Shown piece by piece: positions 36,140 through 43,638 of a stretch of DNA of 64,000 bases. Below the pieces are notes generated by a model. It worked only from the letters and a program-made list of their open reading frames with translations, had not been told where the DNA came from and made no database searches. Source of the stretch: Pantoea coffeiphila (GTDB lineage: Bacteria; Pseudomonadota; Gammaproteobacteria; Enterobacterales; Enterobacteriaceae). The stretch is taken from assembly GCF_016909495.1 (NCBI RefSeq), contig NZ_JAFBFW010000003.1:372001-436000 (forward strand). Direction: 5' to 3'. The number at the start of each line of letters is the position of its first letter. Position 1 is the stretch's first letter. The position numbers were made by a program, and so were the translations under genes.

Positions 36140-37015
36140 ATGATGATGAAAACAAAATTAGCCGCTACCGCGCTGCTGCTCTCTCTCGCCTCATTACTCA
36201 CCGCCTGCCAGCAGCCAAAATCGCTCGCACCGCAGGCGGCGTCCATTTCTGATTTTGCCTCAGCCTCAACGATTAAGTCCCTGGATTCCGCGCGTACCCT
36301 GACGCCGCAGGCGCTGCTGGATGAGCTCAGCCAGGCACAAATAGTGATCGTTGGCGAAGAGCACAGCGACGCGCGGCATCACCAGGCCGAACAGTGGCTG
36401 ATTGAGCAGCTGGCACAGAAGCGGCCGCAGGGCAGCGTGCTGATGGAGATGATTAATAACGATCAGCAGGCCGCCGTCAGCGAGCTACAGAAGGGATTGA
36501 AATCCGATCCGTATATTCGCGAGCAGCGTATCCAGGAACTGCTGCAGTGGCGCACCGGCTGGCCGTGGCCGCTGTATCGCGGCGTGGTGATGTCTGCGCT
36601 GCACGGCAAGGCTCCGTTACTGGCTGCCAACCTCAGTCGTCCGCAGATTGAAGCACTGTATGCCGAGCCGCAGTTCCCTGCCGGTCAGCATGCGTCCCGG
36701 CCGGAAGTCCGTAACACGCTTTCCTCGGTGATTACTGCCATGCACGGCGGAAAAATGGCGCCGGAACAGCTGAAATCCATGCTGTCGGTGCAGCAGAATC
36801 GCGACCGCTTTATGGCCCAGCAGCTGATGAACGCGCCGCGCCCGGCGCTGCTGATTGCCGGTGGCTATCATGCGGCGAAAAGCCTCGGCGTGCCGCTACA
36901 TTTGCAGGATCTCAACGCGCCGCGCCCGCGGGTGCTGATTCTGGCGGCCAGCGGTACCGAGGTCACCCCCGATCAGGCTGACTATGTCTGGTATATCCCG
37001 GCGTCGGGTCAGTAA
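36140..37015 (+). CDS. ChaN-family iron-regulated lipoprotein
   Basis: The protein (291 residues from ATG 36140; ATGs at 36143 and 36146 also fit) begins with a lipoprotein signal peptide ending in the lipobox LLTAC, so it should be lipid-anchored. A longer reading from 36068 would bury this signal. The mature domain is ChaN-like (DUF399): QIVIVGEEHSDARHHQAEQWLIE, VLMEMIN, LQWRTGWPWPLY and ALLIAGGYHAAKSLGVP. ChaN of Campylobacter binds heme as a dimer. A 1-bp overlap with the next gene and the Fur box upstream put it in an iron or heme uptake operon. No classical ribosome-binding site is obvious. Confidence 0.85.
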   Translation: MMMKTKLAATALLLSLASLLTACQQPKSLAPQAASISDFASASTIKSLDSARTLTPQALLDELSQAQIVIVGEEHSDARHHQAEQWLIEQLAQKRPQGSVLMEMINNDQQAAVSELQKGLKSDPYIREQRIQELLQWRTGWPWPLYRGVVMSALHGKAPLLAANLSRPQIEALYAEPQFPAGQHASRPEVRNTLSSVITAMHGGKMAPEQLKSMLSVQQNRDRFMAQQLMNAPRPALLIAGGYHAAKSLGVPLHLQDLNAPRPRVLILAASGTEVTPDQADYVWYIPASGQ

Positions 37016-37815
37016 TGAGTACGATGTTTCATAGCGAAGCCCAGCAGGTTCCGCAGCCGTGGGGGCGGGGAACGCTGCTCAGCATGGCGGCACACGGCAT
37101 TATTGCCCTGCTGGCGATCGTCACCTTTGAAAAGCAGCACGTCACCGTTAACTCTCCCCCGGCGGTGATGCTGGAGTTTGCGCCGGAAGTCCAAACCGAA
37201 AAGGTGCCGCTGGATATGCCGATTGGCGTTAACCAGCAGCGACGGGTAGAAGCCTCTCGCGCGCAGGTGACCCCGGAGAAAACCGAAACGCACCGCGCGG
37301 TAACCGCCGATGACGGCGAACTGGCGCTGAAAAAACCGAAAACGCCGGTACCGAAGCCGGTGAAAAAGCAGAATGTGCATAAAGAGAATCGGCTGAACCA
37401 GCAGGCGGTAGAAGGTAACGCCACGCTGAACAGTCGTGCTGCGCCGCTGCCTTCCCAGAAGCAGGCGTCCAAAACCGCCGCGCCGGTGGAAAGTAATGCC
37501 GAGCAGATGGATCGGGTGCGGCTGAGCTGGGAGGGGCTGGCCATGGGCGTGCTCAACCGGGTGAAGCAGTTCCCGACCGAGGCGCGCCGCCGCGAGCGGG
37601 AAGGGGTGGCGACGGTGACCTTCACCGTCAGTGCCGGTGGCGATATTAGCGGCAGTCGGCTGGATCGATCTTCCGGCACCATTGCCCTCGATCGCGAGGC
37701 GCTGGCGATGCTGGAGCGGGCCAGCCCACTGCCGCCGCCGCCCGCCGAACTGCTGGTGGCCGGACGGTATACGGTGACGATGCCGATAAGTTTTTCCTTA
37801 AAAAATAAAAACTGA
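37015..37815 (+). CDS. TonB/HasB-like energy transducer
   Basis: The 266-residue protein has a single N-terminal membrane segment (about residues 21-39, LLSMAAHGIIALLAIVTFE), a Pro/Lys-rich periplasmic spacer (residues 45-160, with PKTPVPKPVKK) and a C-terminal TonB fold (RVKQFPTEARRREREGVATV ... ALAMLERASPLPPPP ... YTVTMPISFSL). TonB couples the proton-motive force to outer-membrane receptors; HasB is a dedicated TonB for heme. Its place next to a receptor gene suggests a dedicated transducer. It overlaps the ChaN-like gene by 1 bp. Confidence 0.9.
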   Translation: MSTMFHSEAQQVPQPWGRGTLLSMAAHGIIALLAIVTFEKQHVTVNSPPAVMLEFAPEVQTEKVPLDMPIGVNQQRRVEASRAQVTPEKTETHRAVTADDGELALKKPKTPVPKPVKKQNVHKENRLNQQAVEGNATLNSRAAPLPSQKQASKTAAPVESNAEQMDRVRLSWEGLAMGVLNRVKQFPTEARRREREGVATVTFTVSAGGDISGSRLDRSSGTIALDREALAMLERASPLPPPPAELLVAGRYTVTMPISFSLKNKN

Positions 37816-37833
37816 TTGAGAGTCCTTTAAAAA

Positions 37834-39954
37834 ATGAATCGCCTTTGGGGTCTGGCGATCGGCATCCTGTCGATCGCACACGTAGCTATTGCCGAAAATC
37901 AGCCGGTTCCGCCGGTGGCACAAAGCCAGCCGTTTACCGTCGTGACGCACGCCGACAGCCGAGAAGATAACTACCACTGGCTGCGCGACGACACGCGAAA
38001 AGATAAAGCGGTGCTGGATCACCTCAACGCTGAAAACCAGTATGCCGCCGCGGTTGGCAAAGCGTGGCAGCCGCTGAGCCGCCAGCTCTATAAAGAGATG
38101 AGCGCGCGGCAGGCACAGGATAACTACTCCCAGCCCTGGCAGAATCACGGTTTTACCTATCAGAGCCGCTTCCCCGAGGGGGCCGATTATCCGCTGCTGA
38201 TGCGTAAGCAGGGCGACGGCGAGTGGCAGCCGGTGATGGACGCGAATCCGCGCAGCAAAGGACATGCCTACTACGCCATCTCCCGCTATGCCGTCAGCGA
38301 AGATAACCGCTATCTCGCTATCGCCGAGGACACGCGCGGCGAGGGGCAGAACCAGATCGCCATTCTGGATATGCAGCAGCAGCGCTGGCTGCCGGATACC
38401 CTCGCGCAGACCTCGGGCGATATGGTTTTTAGCCGCGACGGCAGCGCGATTTTTTACGTGCTGAACCACCCACAGACCCTGACGCCGTATCGGGTGATGC
38501 AGCACATGCTCGGTTCCAGCGCGGCGGATCGCCAGGTTTACCAGGAGGACGATGACAGCCTCTACACCGGAATTTCGCGTTCGTCTTCCGGCGAATATCT
38601 GATTATCACCCTGAGCGGCAACGACACGTCGGAAGCCCGGGTGCTGTCGCTTAGCGTTCCGCAGGCCGAGCCGAAAATCATCCGCGCCAGAGTGAAAGGT
38701 CAGGAGTACTACGTCGACCACAACAACGGCCAGTTTTACGCGCGCAGTAACATCTGGGATAAGAACTTCGGCCTTTACGCCTTCGGTTATCCGGAAGAAA
38801 AATGGCATACCGTTGTCGCCCCTCAGCAGGATCGCGAGCTGGAAAACTTCTTCCTCTTCGACCGCTGGCTGGTGATTGCCCGGCGCAGCGACGGGCAGAC
38901 CCATTTTGCCAGACTGACCCTCGCTGACGGCAAATGGCAGGATCTGACCTTCCCTGATAACAGCTATATGGCGCGCCCCGGCAGCAACGGTGATGCGGCA
39001 GCGAGCACCTTCAACTACATCTACTCTTCGCTGGATAAACCGCTGGGCTACTACCAGTGGGATCTGAATGACGGCCAGTCGCGGCTGGTTCATCAGAAGC
39101 AGGTTCCGGGAGTAGATTTAAGCCTGTACCGCAGCGAGTTTATCAACCTGCCCGCGCGCGATGGCGAATCGATTCCGGTGTCGCTGGTGTATCGCAAGGA
39201 TCTGTTCCGTAAAGGGGAAAATCCGCTGCTGACCTACGGTTACGGCGCTTACGGCATCAGCCTGGATGCGGCCTTTAGCGCCCCGCGCGTCAGCCTGCTG
39301 GATCGCGGTTTTGTCTTCGCACTGGTTCACGTACGCGGCGGCGGCGAGAAAGGGATTAACTGGTATCTCAACGGCAAAAAAGAGCACAAGCCGAACAGCT
39401 TCAACGACTTTATCGACGCCTCCCGTGGGCTGGTTGAACTGGGCTATGGCAGCCCCGATCGGCTCTACGGTATGGGCGGCAGCGCCGGTGGCCTGTTGTT
39501 GGCCGGAGCGGTAAACCAGGCTCCGGAACTGTTTAAGGCGGTGGTGCTGCAGGTGCCGTTTGTTGACGTGCTGAACAGCATGCTGGACAAGACCTTGCCG
39601 CTCACCCAGCAGGAGTATGAGGAGTGGGGCAATCCTAACGATCCGGTTGCTTACCGGCAGATTAAGGCCTGGAGCCCTTACGACAATCTTACCCCCCGCG
39701 CCTATCCGACGATGCTGGTGACCAGCGGGCTATATGACTCGCGCGTTCCCTACTGGGAAGCCGCCAAATACGTCGCACGCCTGCGCACGGTCAACCGCAA
39801 TCCCTCATCGCAAATCCTGCTGACCACCAATATGCAGGCCGGCCACGGCGGCCGCTCGGGGCGCTACTCCCGCCTTGAAGACTCCGCGCAGGCATTCAGT
39901 TTCTTGATTCACCTTGATAACAAAAATAGCCAGACACCAGGAGCACCGCGTTGA
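37834..39954 (+). CDS. Exported S9A prolyl oligopeptidase/oligopeptidase B-like serine peptidase
   Basis: This 706-residue peptidase has an N-terminal beta-propeller (about 20-420) and a C-terminal alpha/beta-hydrolase domain. The triad is visible as Ser550 in GMGGSAGG, Asp635 in SGLYDSRVPYW and His671 in QAGHGGR, the spacing of oligopeptidase B. A signal peptide (MNRLWGLAIGILSIAHVAIA) makes it periplasmic, unlike cytoplasmic OpB (PtrB). The gene is 18 bp after the TonB-like gene and overlaps the receptor gene by 4 bp, so all four genes should be one transcript. It may process a peptide ligand, a heme-carrying protein fragment or a siderophore peptide after receptor-mediated entry; that role is inferred. 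Confidence 0.9.
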   Translation: MNRLWGLAIGILSIAHVAIAENQPVPPVAQSQPFTVVTHADSREDNYHWLRDDTRKDKAVLDHLNAENQYAAAVGKAWQPLSRQLYKEMSARQAQDNYSQPWQNHGFTYQSRFPEGADYPLLMRKQGDGEWQPVMDANPRSKGHAYYAISRYAVSEDNRYLAIAEDTRGEGQNQIAILDMQQQRWLPDTLAQTSGDMVFSRDGSAIFYVLNHPQTLTPYRVMQHMLGSSAADRQVYQEDDDSLYTGISRSSSGEYLIITLSGNDTSEARVLSLSVPQAEPKIIRARVKGQEYYVDHNNGQFYARSNIWDKNFGLYAFGYPEEKWHTVVAPQQDRELENFFLFDRWLVIARRSDGQTHFARLTLADGKWQDLTFPDNSYMARPGSNGDAAASTFNYIYSSLDKPLGYYQWDLNDGQSRLVHQKQVPGVDLSLYRSEFINLPARDGESIPVSLVYRKDLFRKGENPLLTYGYGAYGISLDAAFSAPRVSLLDRGFVFALVHVRGGGEKGINWYLNGKKEHKPNSFNDFIDASRGLVELGYGSPDRLYGMGGSAGGLLLAGAVNQAPELFKAVVLQVPFVDVLNSMLDKTLPLTQQEYEEWGNPNDPVAYRQIKAWSPYDNLTPRAYPTMLVTSGLYDSRVPYWEAAKYVARLRTVNRNPSSQILLTTNMQAGHGGRSGRYSRLEDSAQAFSFLIHLDNKNSQTPGAPR

Positions 39955-42173
39955 AATATTACTCTTTTGCTAACCTCGCGTTAGCCAGTTGCCTTGTTAT
40001 ACCTGCCGTTGCCAGCGCCGAAGGGGAAAAGGGCAGCACCGTCTTCTCCACGCTCAGCGTGTCGGACAGCAATCATAAAAAACAGGCCGATGATGTGGGG
40101 TCATCAGCCGAAACGTTCTCCACTCCGGGCGCAGTCAGCTCGCGGTCGGCCGATAAAAAGCTGCAAAGCCTGGACAATACCCTGCGCGGTATTCCTGGCA
40201 CCTTCACCCAGCTTGATCCGCTGCAGAGCGGGGTGAGCGTCAACATTCGTGGGATGAGCGGGCTGGGGCGCGTTAACACCATGGTTGATGGCGTGACGCA
40301 GACCTTTTACGGCATGGCACCGACTAACTATCACGGTGGTAGTAATAGCGCCGCTTCCGTGCTGATCGATCCTAACTTTATCGCCGGGATTGATATCACG
40401 CGCGGCAACAGCGCGGGTTCGCAGGGGGTTAACGCCCTGATGGGCAGCGCCGGCATTCGCACTATCGGCGTGGACGATGTGGTGCAGGAAGGCCGCCAGG
40501 TGGGCGTGCTGAGCCGCTTCTCCGTGGGCGATAACGGTATGGGCCGCAGCGGCATGGTGTCGGTAGCGGGCAAGACTGAAGAGTTCGGTAACGGCGGCCA
40601 GCTCGGCGCGTTGGTGGGGATGAGCGGAACCACCACTTATGCCACCTATAAAAACGGCGCGGGGGAGAGCAGCAAAGAGTTTATCGGCAGCGATACCGAC
40701 TACATGAAGCAGAACCCGCAGTCGCAGCTGTACAAGCTGGATTTCAGCCCGGATCGCTACAACAAATTTGAGTTTAACGGGCGCAACTACAGCAACACCT
40801 TCACTCGCCGTGATATCACCAGCGACGACTACTCGCTGCGCTATAAGTTTAACCCGCTCTCCGAGCTGGTGGGCGTCAACCTGTTGCTCAGCAGCAGCCG
40901 CTCCAATCAGAATTACGTGCCGGAAGCGTTCTGGAATTTCCCCAGCTCTTCCAGCACCAATAAATCTAACGCGGTGGATTTAAGTAACACCAGCCGCTTC
41001 TCGCTGGATGATTACGACTTCACTTTCCTGCTGGGCAGCAAGGTGATGAAAACCGATTACACCCGCCAGTATACGCAGGGTAGCGCCACCGATCGTAATG
41101 CATTTGCCCCTGCCGGTAAGCAGAAGATCGAGTCGCTCTATACCGGGCTGACGATCAATAAAGATATCTATCAGCTCGATCTGAACCTGAACTACACCCG
41201 CAGCAAGGTGAATGGCCGCAAGCCGGCCTGTTCCGATAAGGAGAAATGCTTCCCGCAGGGCGAGGCGGAGCTGGATCTTGACGATAAAGCCTTCAACCCG
41301 TCGGTGATGCTTTCTGCGCAGGTCACGCCGTGGCTGCAGCCGTTTGTCAGCTACAGCCACTCATCCCGTGCGCCAAACGTACAGGAAGTGTTCTTTGCTA
41401 ACGAGGGCGGCGCGTCAATGAATCCGTTCCTCAAGCCGGAAAAAGCGGAAACCTGGCAGGCCGGGGCAAATGTGAATCTGGAAGGGCTGGTGGTGGAGAA
41501 AGATAAGCTGATGCTGAAAGCGCTGGTTTATCAGACTCGTACCAAAGACTATATCACCAGCGAAACATTCTTCCTGTGCTACGACGGTTCGCTGTGCAAG
41601 GATGTTGATAATGCAGATGACAGTTTTAACGCCAGCGTTTACGTTAACTCGCTCGCGCCGGTACAGTCGCGGGGCTATGAGGTGGAGGCGAACTATGATG
41701 CGGGCCTCGCCTATCTGAACCTTTCCTACAGCGAGCAGTACACCAACCAGCCGACCTCGATTGCCAGTACGTCAAATCTGTATGCCTACGACGATCTGGC
41801 CGATCTGCCGCGCCGCTATATTACGGCCGATCTGGGCGTGCGTCTGCTGGATGAGAAGCTGACTATCGGTAGCCTGATCAAATACACCGGCAGGTCTAAG
41901 CGCCTCGATCCTAACTTCTGGGATCATGATGATGTTTCCTTTGCGAGGAAGAACAGCATGCCGAAGATCCCGACGATTATCGATCTCTACAGCAGCTATC
42001 AGGTGACGGATAATTTGCAGCTGCGCCTGACGGTGCAGAACGTGCAGAACAGGGATTATGCGGAAGCGCTGAACCGCATGAACCAGGATTTGAGCACTGC
42101 GGCAGAGGGCGTGTCGGTGAATACGACTGCGCGTGGCCGTACGTGGGTGTTCGGTGGGGAATTCCGTTTCTGA
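39951..42173 (+). CDS. TonB-dependent outer-membrane receptor, hemoglobin/heme type
   Basis: The 740-residue receptor starts at TTG 39951, preceded by AGGAG and overlapping the peptidase stop by 4 bp. A signal peptide ends near VASA-EGEK; the TonB box is TLSVSD (near residues 34-39). The plug domain includes VNIRGMSGLGRVNTMVDGV and RGNSAGSQGVNALMGSAGIRTI; the barrel includes SYSHSSRAPNVQEVFF and DLYSSYQVTDNLQLRLTVQNV, ending in Phe (GGEFRF). The look is that of the HemR/hemoglobin-transferrin receptor group; the ligand is not proven. It is last in the Fur-box operon and borders the repeat region. Confidence 0.9.
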   Translation: MKYYSFANLALASCLVIPAVASAEGEKGSTVFSTLSVSDSNHKKQADDVGSSAETFSTPGAVSSRSADKKLQSLDNTLRGIPGTFTQLDPLQSGVSVNIRGMSGLGRVNTMVDGVTQTFYGMAPTNYHGGSNSAASVLIDPNFIAGIDITRGNSAGSQGVNALMGSAGIRTIGVDDVVQEGRQVGVLSRFSVGDNGMGRSGMVSVAGKTEEFGNGGQLGALVGMSGTTTYATYKNGAGESSKEFIGSDTDYMKQNPQSQLYKLDFSPDRYNKFEFNGRNYSNTFTRRDITSDDYSLRYKFNPLSELVGVNLLLSSSRSNQNYVPEAFWNFPSSSSTNKSNAVDLSNTSRFSLDDYDFTFLLGSKVMKTDYTRQYTQGSATDRNAFAPAGKQKIESLYTGLTINKDIYQLDLNLNYTRSKVNGRKPACSDKEKCFPQGEAELDLDDKAFNPSVMLSAQVTPWLQPFVSYSHSSRAPNVQEVFFANEGGASMNPFLKPEKAETWQAGANVNLEGLVVEKDKLMLKALVYQTRTKDYITSETFFLCYDGSLCKDVDNADDSFNASVYVNSLAPVQSRGYEVEANYDAGLAYLNLSYSEQYTNQPTSIASTSNLYAYDDLADLPRRYITADLGVRLLDEKLTIGSLIKYTGRSKRLDPNFWDHDDVSFARKNSMPKIPTIIDLYSSYQVTDNLQLRLTVQNVQNRDYAEALNRMNQDLSTAAEGVSVNTTARGRTWVFGGEFRF

Positions 42174-42192
42174 CGGGTTAGGCGTGAGTTTC

Positions 42193-42470
42193 TTCGCTGG
42201 TGAACGGTGGCCCGGAGGCCAGCCTCTGCGGCTGCCGGGCTGTCCTCGCGTTGTGCTGTGCGCGATGCCTTCAGCCCGGTTGGTGCTGTTTTTCGCTGGT
42301 GAACGGTGGCCCGGAGGCCAGCCTCTGCGGCTGCCGGACGGTCCTCGCGTTGTGCTGTGCGCGATGCCTTCAGCCCGGTTGGTGCTGTTTTTCGCTGGTG
42401 AACGGTGGCCTGGAGGCCAGCCTCTGCGGCTGCCGGACGGTCCTCACGTCGCGCCGTGCGCGATGCCTTC
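42193..42470 (+). repeat. 99-bp direct repeat, three copies
   Basis: Units begin at 42193, 42292 and 42391 with TTCGCTGGTGAACGG and are nearly identical for two copies; the third diverges after about 80 bp. Each has GGAGGCCAGCCTCTGCGGC and a CGGTCCTCGCG-like block (CTGTCCTCGCG in copy 1, CGGTCCTCACG in copy 3). The 99-bp length equals 33 codons, which keeps a frame open but is probably fortuitous. Confidence 0.9.
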
Positions 42471-42496
42471 GGTTACGGCTTCGTGCCTTTCGGACC

Positions 42497-42553
42497 GGCA
42501 TGGAGCGGGCGTCCTGCCCGCGCCATGCCTGACGCCAACGTCCTGTTGGCGTC
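42497..42553. repeat. Twin hairpins with identical GTCCT loops
   Basis: GGCATGG-a-GCGGGC and GCCCGC-g-CCATGCC form a nested stem around GTCCT (42497-42529). Directly after it, GACGCCAAC and GTTGGCGTC form a 9-bp stem around GTCCT (42531-42553). Confidence 0.85.
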
Positions 42554-42590
42554 TCCTGGCTCGTAGCCTCCACCTCAGCGCTGCGGGTTG

Positions 42591-42616
42591 TCCGGCAGCC
42601 GCAGAGGCTGGCCTCC
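42591..42616 (-). repeat. Inverted copy of the 99-bp repeat core
   Basis: These 26 bases are the exact reverse complement of the segments at 42313-42338 and 42412-42437 within the 99-bp units (one mismatch to 42214-42239). The block from 42214 to 42616 is thus bounded by inverted repeats. Confidence 0.9.
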
Positions 42617-42640
42617 TTTAACGTTTCATGCTCACTTTTA

Positions 42641-42760
42641 ACTGCTTAACTGCTTAACTGCTTAACTGCTTAACTGCCTGACTGCCTGACTGCCTGACTG
42701 CCTGACTGCCTGACTGCCTGACTGCCTGACTGCCTGACTGCCTGACTGCCTGACTGCCCG
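42641..42760 (+). repeat. 8-bp tandem repeat (15 units)
   Basis: Four ACTGCTTA, ten ACTGCCTG and one ACTGCCCG units run without gaps over 120 bp. The segmental order of variants suggests slippage. It is not within a recognised gene. Confidence 0.97.
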
Positions 42761-43011
42761 ATGGCTGAATTGCTGAGCGGCTGTAACTATGGTTTTAGGC
42801 GTCGCATATTTGTGAGTTCTTTAACGTCGAGAACCCATTTCAGAAATATGGACTAATACAGAAACAGAAGTGCCTTTTCTGAAGCAGCACCGGTACAGGT
42901 CGTATCACATTTCAAAATGAGATTTACGCGGTCGTATTGAGTTGTTCTGGAGTGATTTTTAACTGACAGACAGCACTGGTGTATGAAACGGGCTGGTTAT
43001 TCCACGGGCGA

Positions 43012-43237
43012 GCATTTCGCAGCGTTGAACGTAAAAAGGAAGCCGGGATTTATTTCTCAGGCAACACGGAAGTCAGACAGTAGTCTGGTTGTATTACCGA
43101 ACGGGCAATTCCCATCACTGAATGCGTTGAGAACGTCGGGATTTGTTCTTCAGACAACGCGGAAGTCAGATAGCAGGCTGGTTGTGCCCCCGGTCGGGCA
43201 ATCCGCAGCGCTGAACGGAGAGAGGAAGCCAGGATTC
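43012..43237 (+). repeat. 93-bp direct repeat, about 2.4 copies
   Basis: Units start near 43012, 43105 and 43198 (GCATTT / GCAATTCCC / GCAATCCGC). Shared marks 93 bp apart include CGGAAGTCAGA (43067, 43160) and the GGGATT-like block (43045, 43138, 43231). The copies have diverged more than those of the 99- and 115-bp arrays. Confidence 0.8.
43176..43199 (-). repeat. Inverted partner of the 115-bp repeat
   Basis: These 24 bases, at the end of the second 93-bp unit, are the exact reverse complement of 43344-43367 in the first 115-bp unit, so the two neighbouring arrays share a module in opposite orientation. Confidence 0.85.
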
Positions 43238-43290
43238 GGCCGCATGGACGCGGCCGAAAGGCACAGCCGCGCAGGACGCGCGTCTGTGCC
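43235..43290. repeat. Two hairpins between the 93-bp and 115-bp arrays
   Basis: TTCGGCCGC and GCGGCCGAA form a 9-bp stem (43235-43258). GGCACAG-c-CGCGC and GCGCG-t-CTGTGCC (43260-43290) form a 7+5-bp stem around AGGAC. This second hairpin copies, on the other strand, the layout of the 42497 hairpin. Confidence 0.85.
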
Positions 43291-43300
43291 GGTCTGTCCG

Positions 43301-43600
43301 GCTGACGAGCGAAGTGAAGGTACCGCAAAGCGGCGCGAGGACCGCCCGACCGGGGGCACAACCAGCCAGCGCCAACTTCTGACTTTGCAAACAACCGTCT
43401 AAACCGATCCGTCTGGCTGACGAGCGAAGTGAGGGCACCGCAAAGCGGTGCGAGGACCGCCCGACCGGGGGCACAACCAGCCAGCGCCAACTTCTGACTT
43501 TGCAAACGACCGTCTAAACCGATCCGTCCGGCAGACGAACGAAGTGAGGGCACCGCAAAGCGGCGCGAGGACCGCCCGACCGGGGGCACAACCAGCCAGC
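43301..43600 (+). repeat. 115-bp direct repeat, about 2.6 copies
   Basis: Units start at 43301, 43416 and 43531 (G-C-T/A-GACGA); the last is cut after 70 bp. They are near-identical and contain GCGAGGACCGCCCGACCG and GCACAACCAGCCAGC. The GCGAGGACCG segment is the reverse complement of the CGGTCCTCGC block in the 99-bp repeat. Confidence 0.92.
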
Positions 43601-43638
43601 TGTACACCGCCGCCATCGACAACGCCGCTGCGCTACCC

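Larger units (their letters stand above)
42174..43638. other. 1.45-kb non-coding composite repeat region
   Basis: The stretch between the receptor and MFS genes has no recognisable protein but four tandem arrays and several hairpins, listed separately. The long open frames (162 and 139 residues) are translations of the repeats, so they are not called as genes. Two blocks (about 42190-42616 and 43012-43600) share modules in opposite orientation. Confidence 0.75.

Noticed and set aside
42133-42621. 162-codon open frame over the 99-bp repeats
   Set aside because: It starts inside the receptor gene in another frame, and its translation is only a 33-residue repeat forced by a repeat length divisible by three; no known domain or ribosome-binding site.
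42983-43402. 139-codon open frame over the 93-bp and 115-bp repeats
   Set aside because: The composition is basic and repeat-derived, several overlapping antisense frames are equally long, and no domain is recognisable.
42641-43600. Possible CRISPR array
   Set aside because: The 8-bp units have no spacers, and the 93- and 115-bp units are direct tandems without unique spacers; no cas genes are near.
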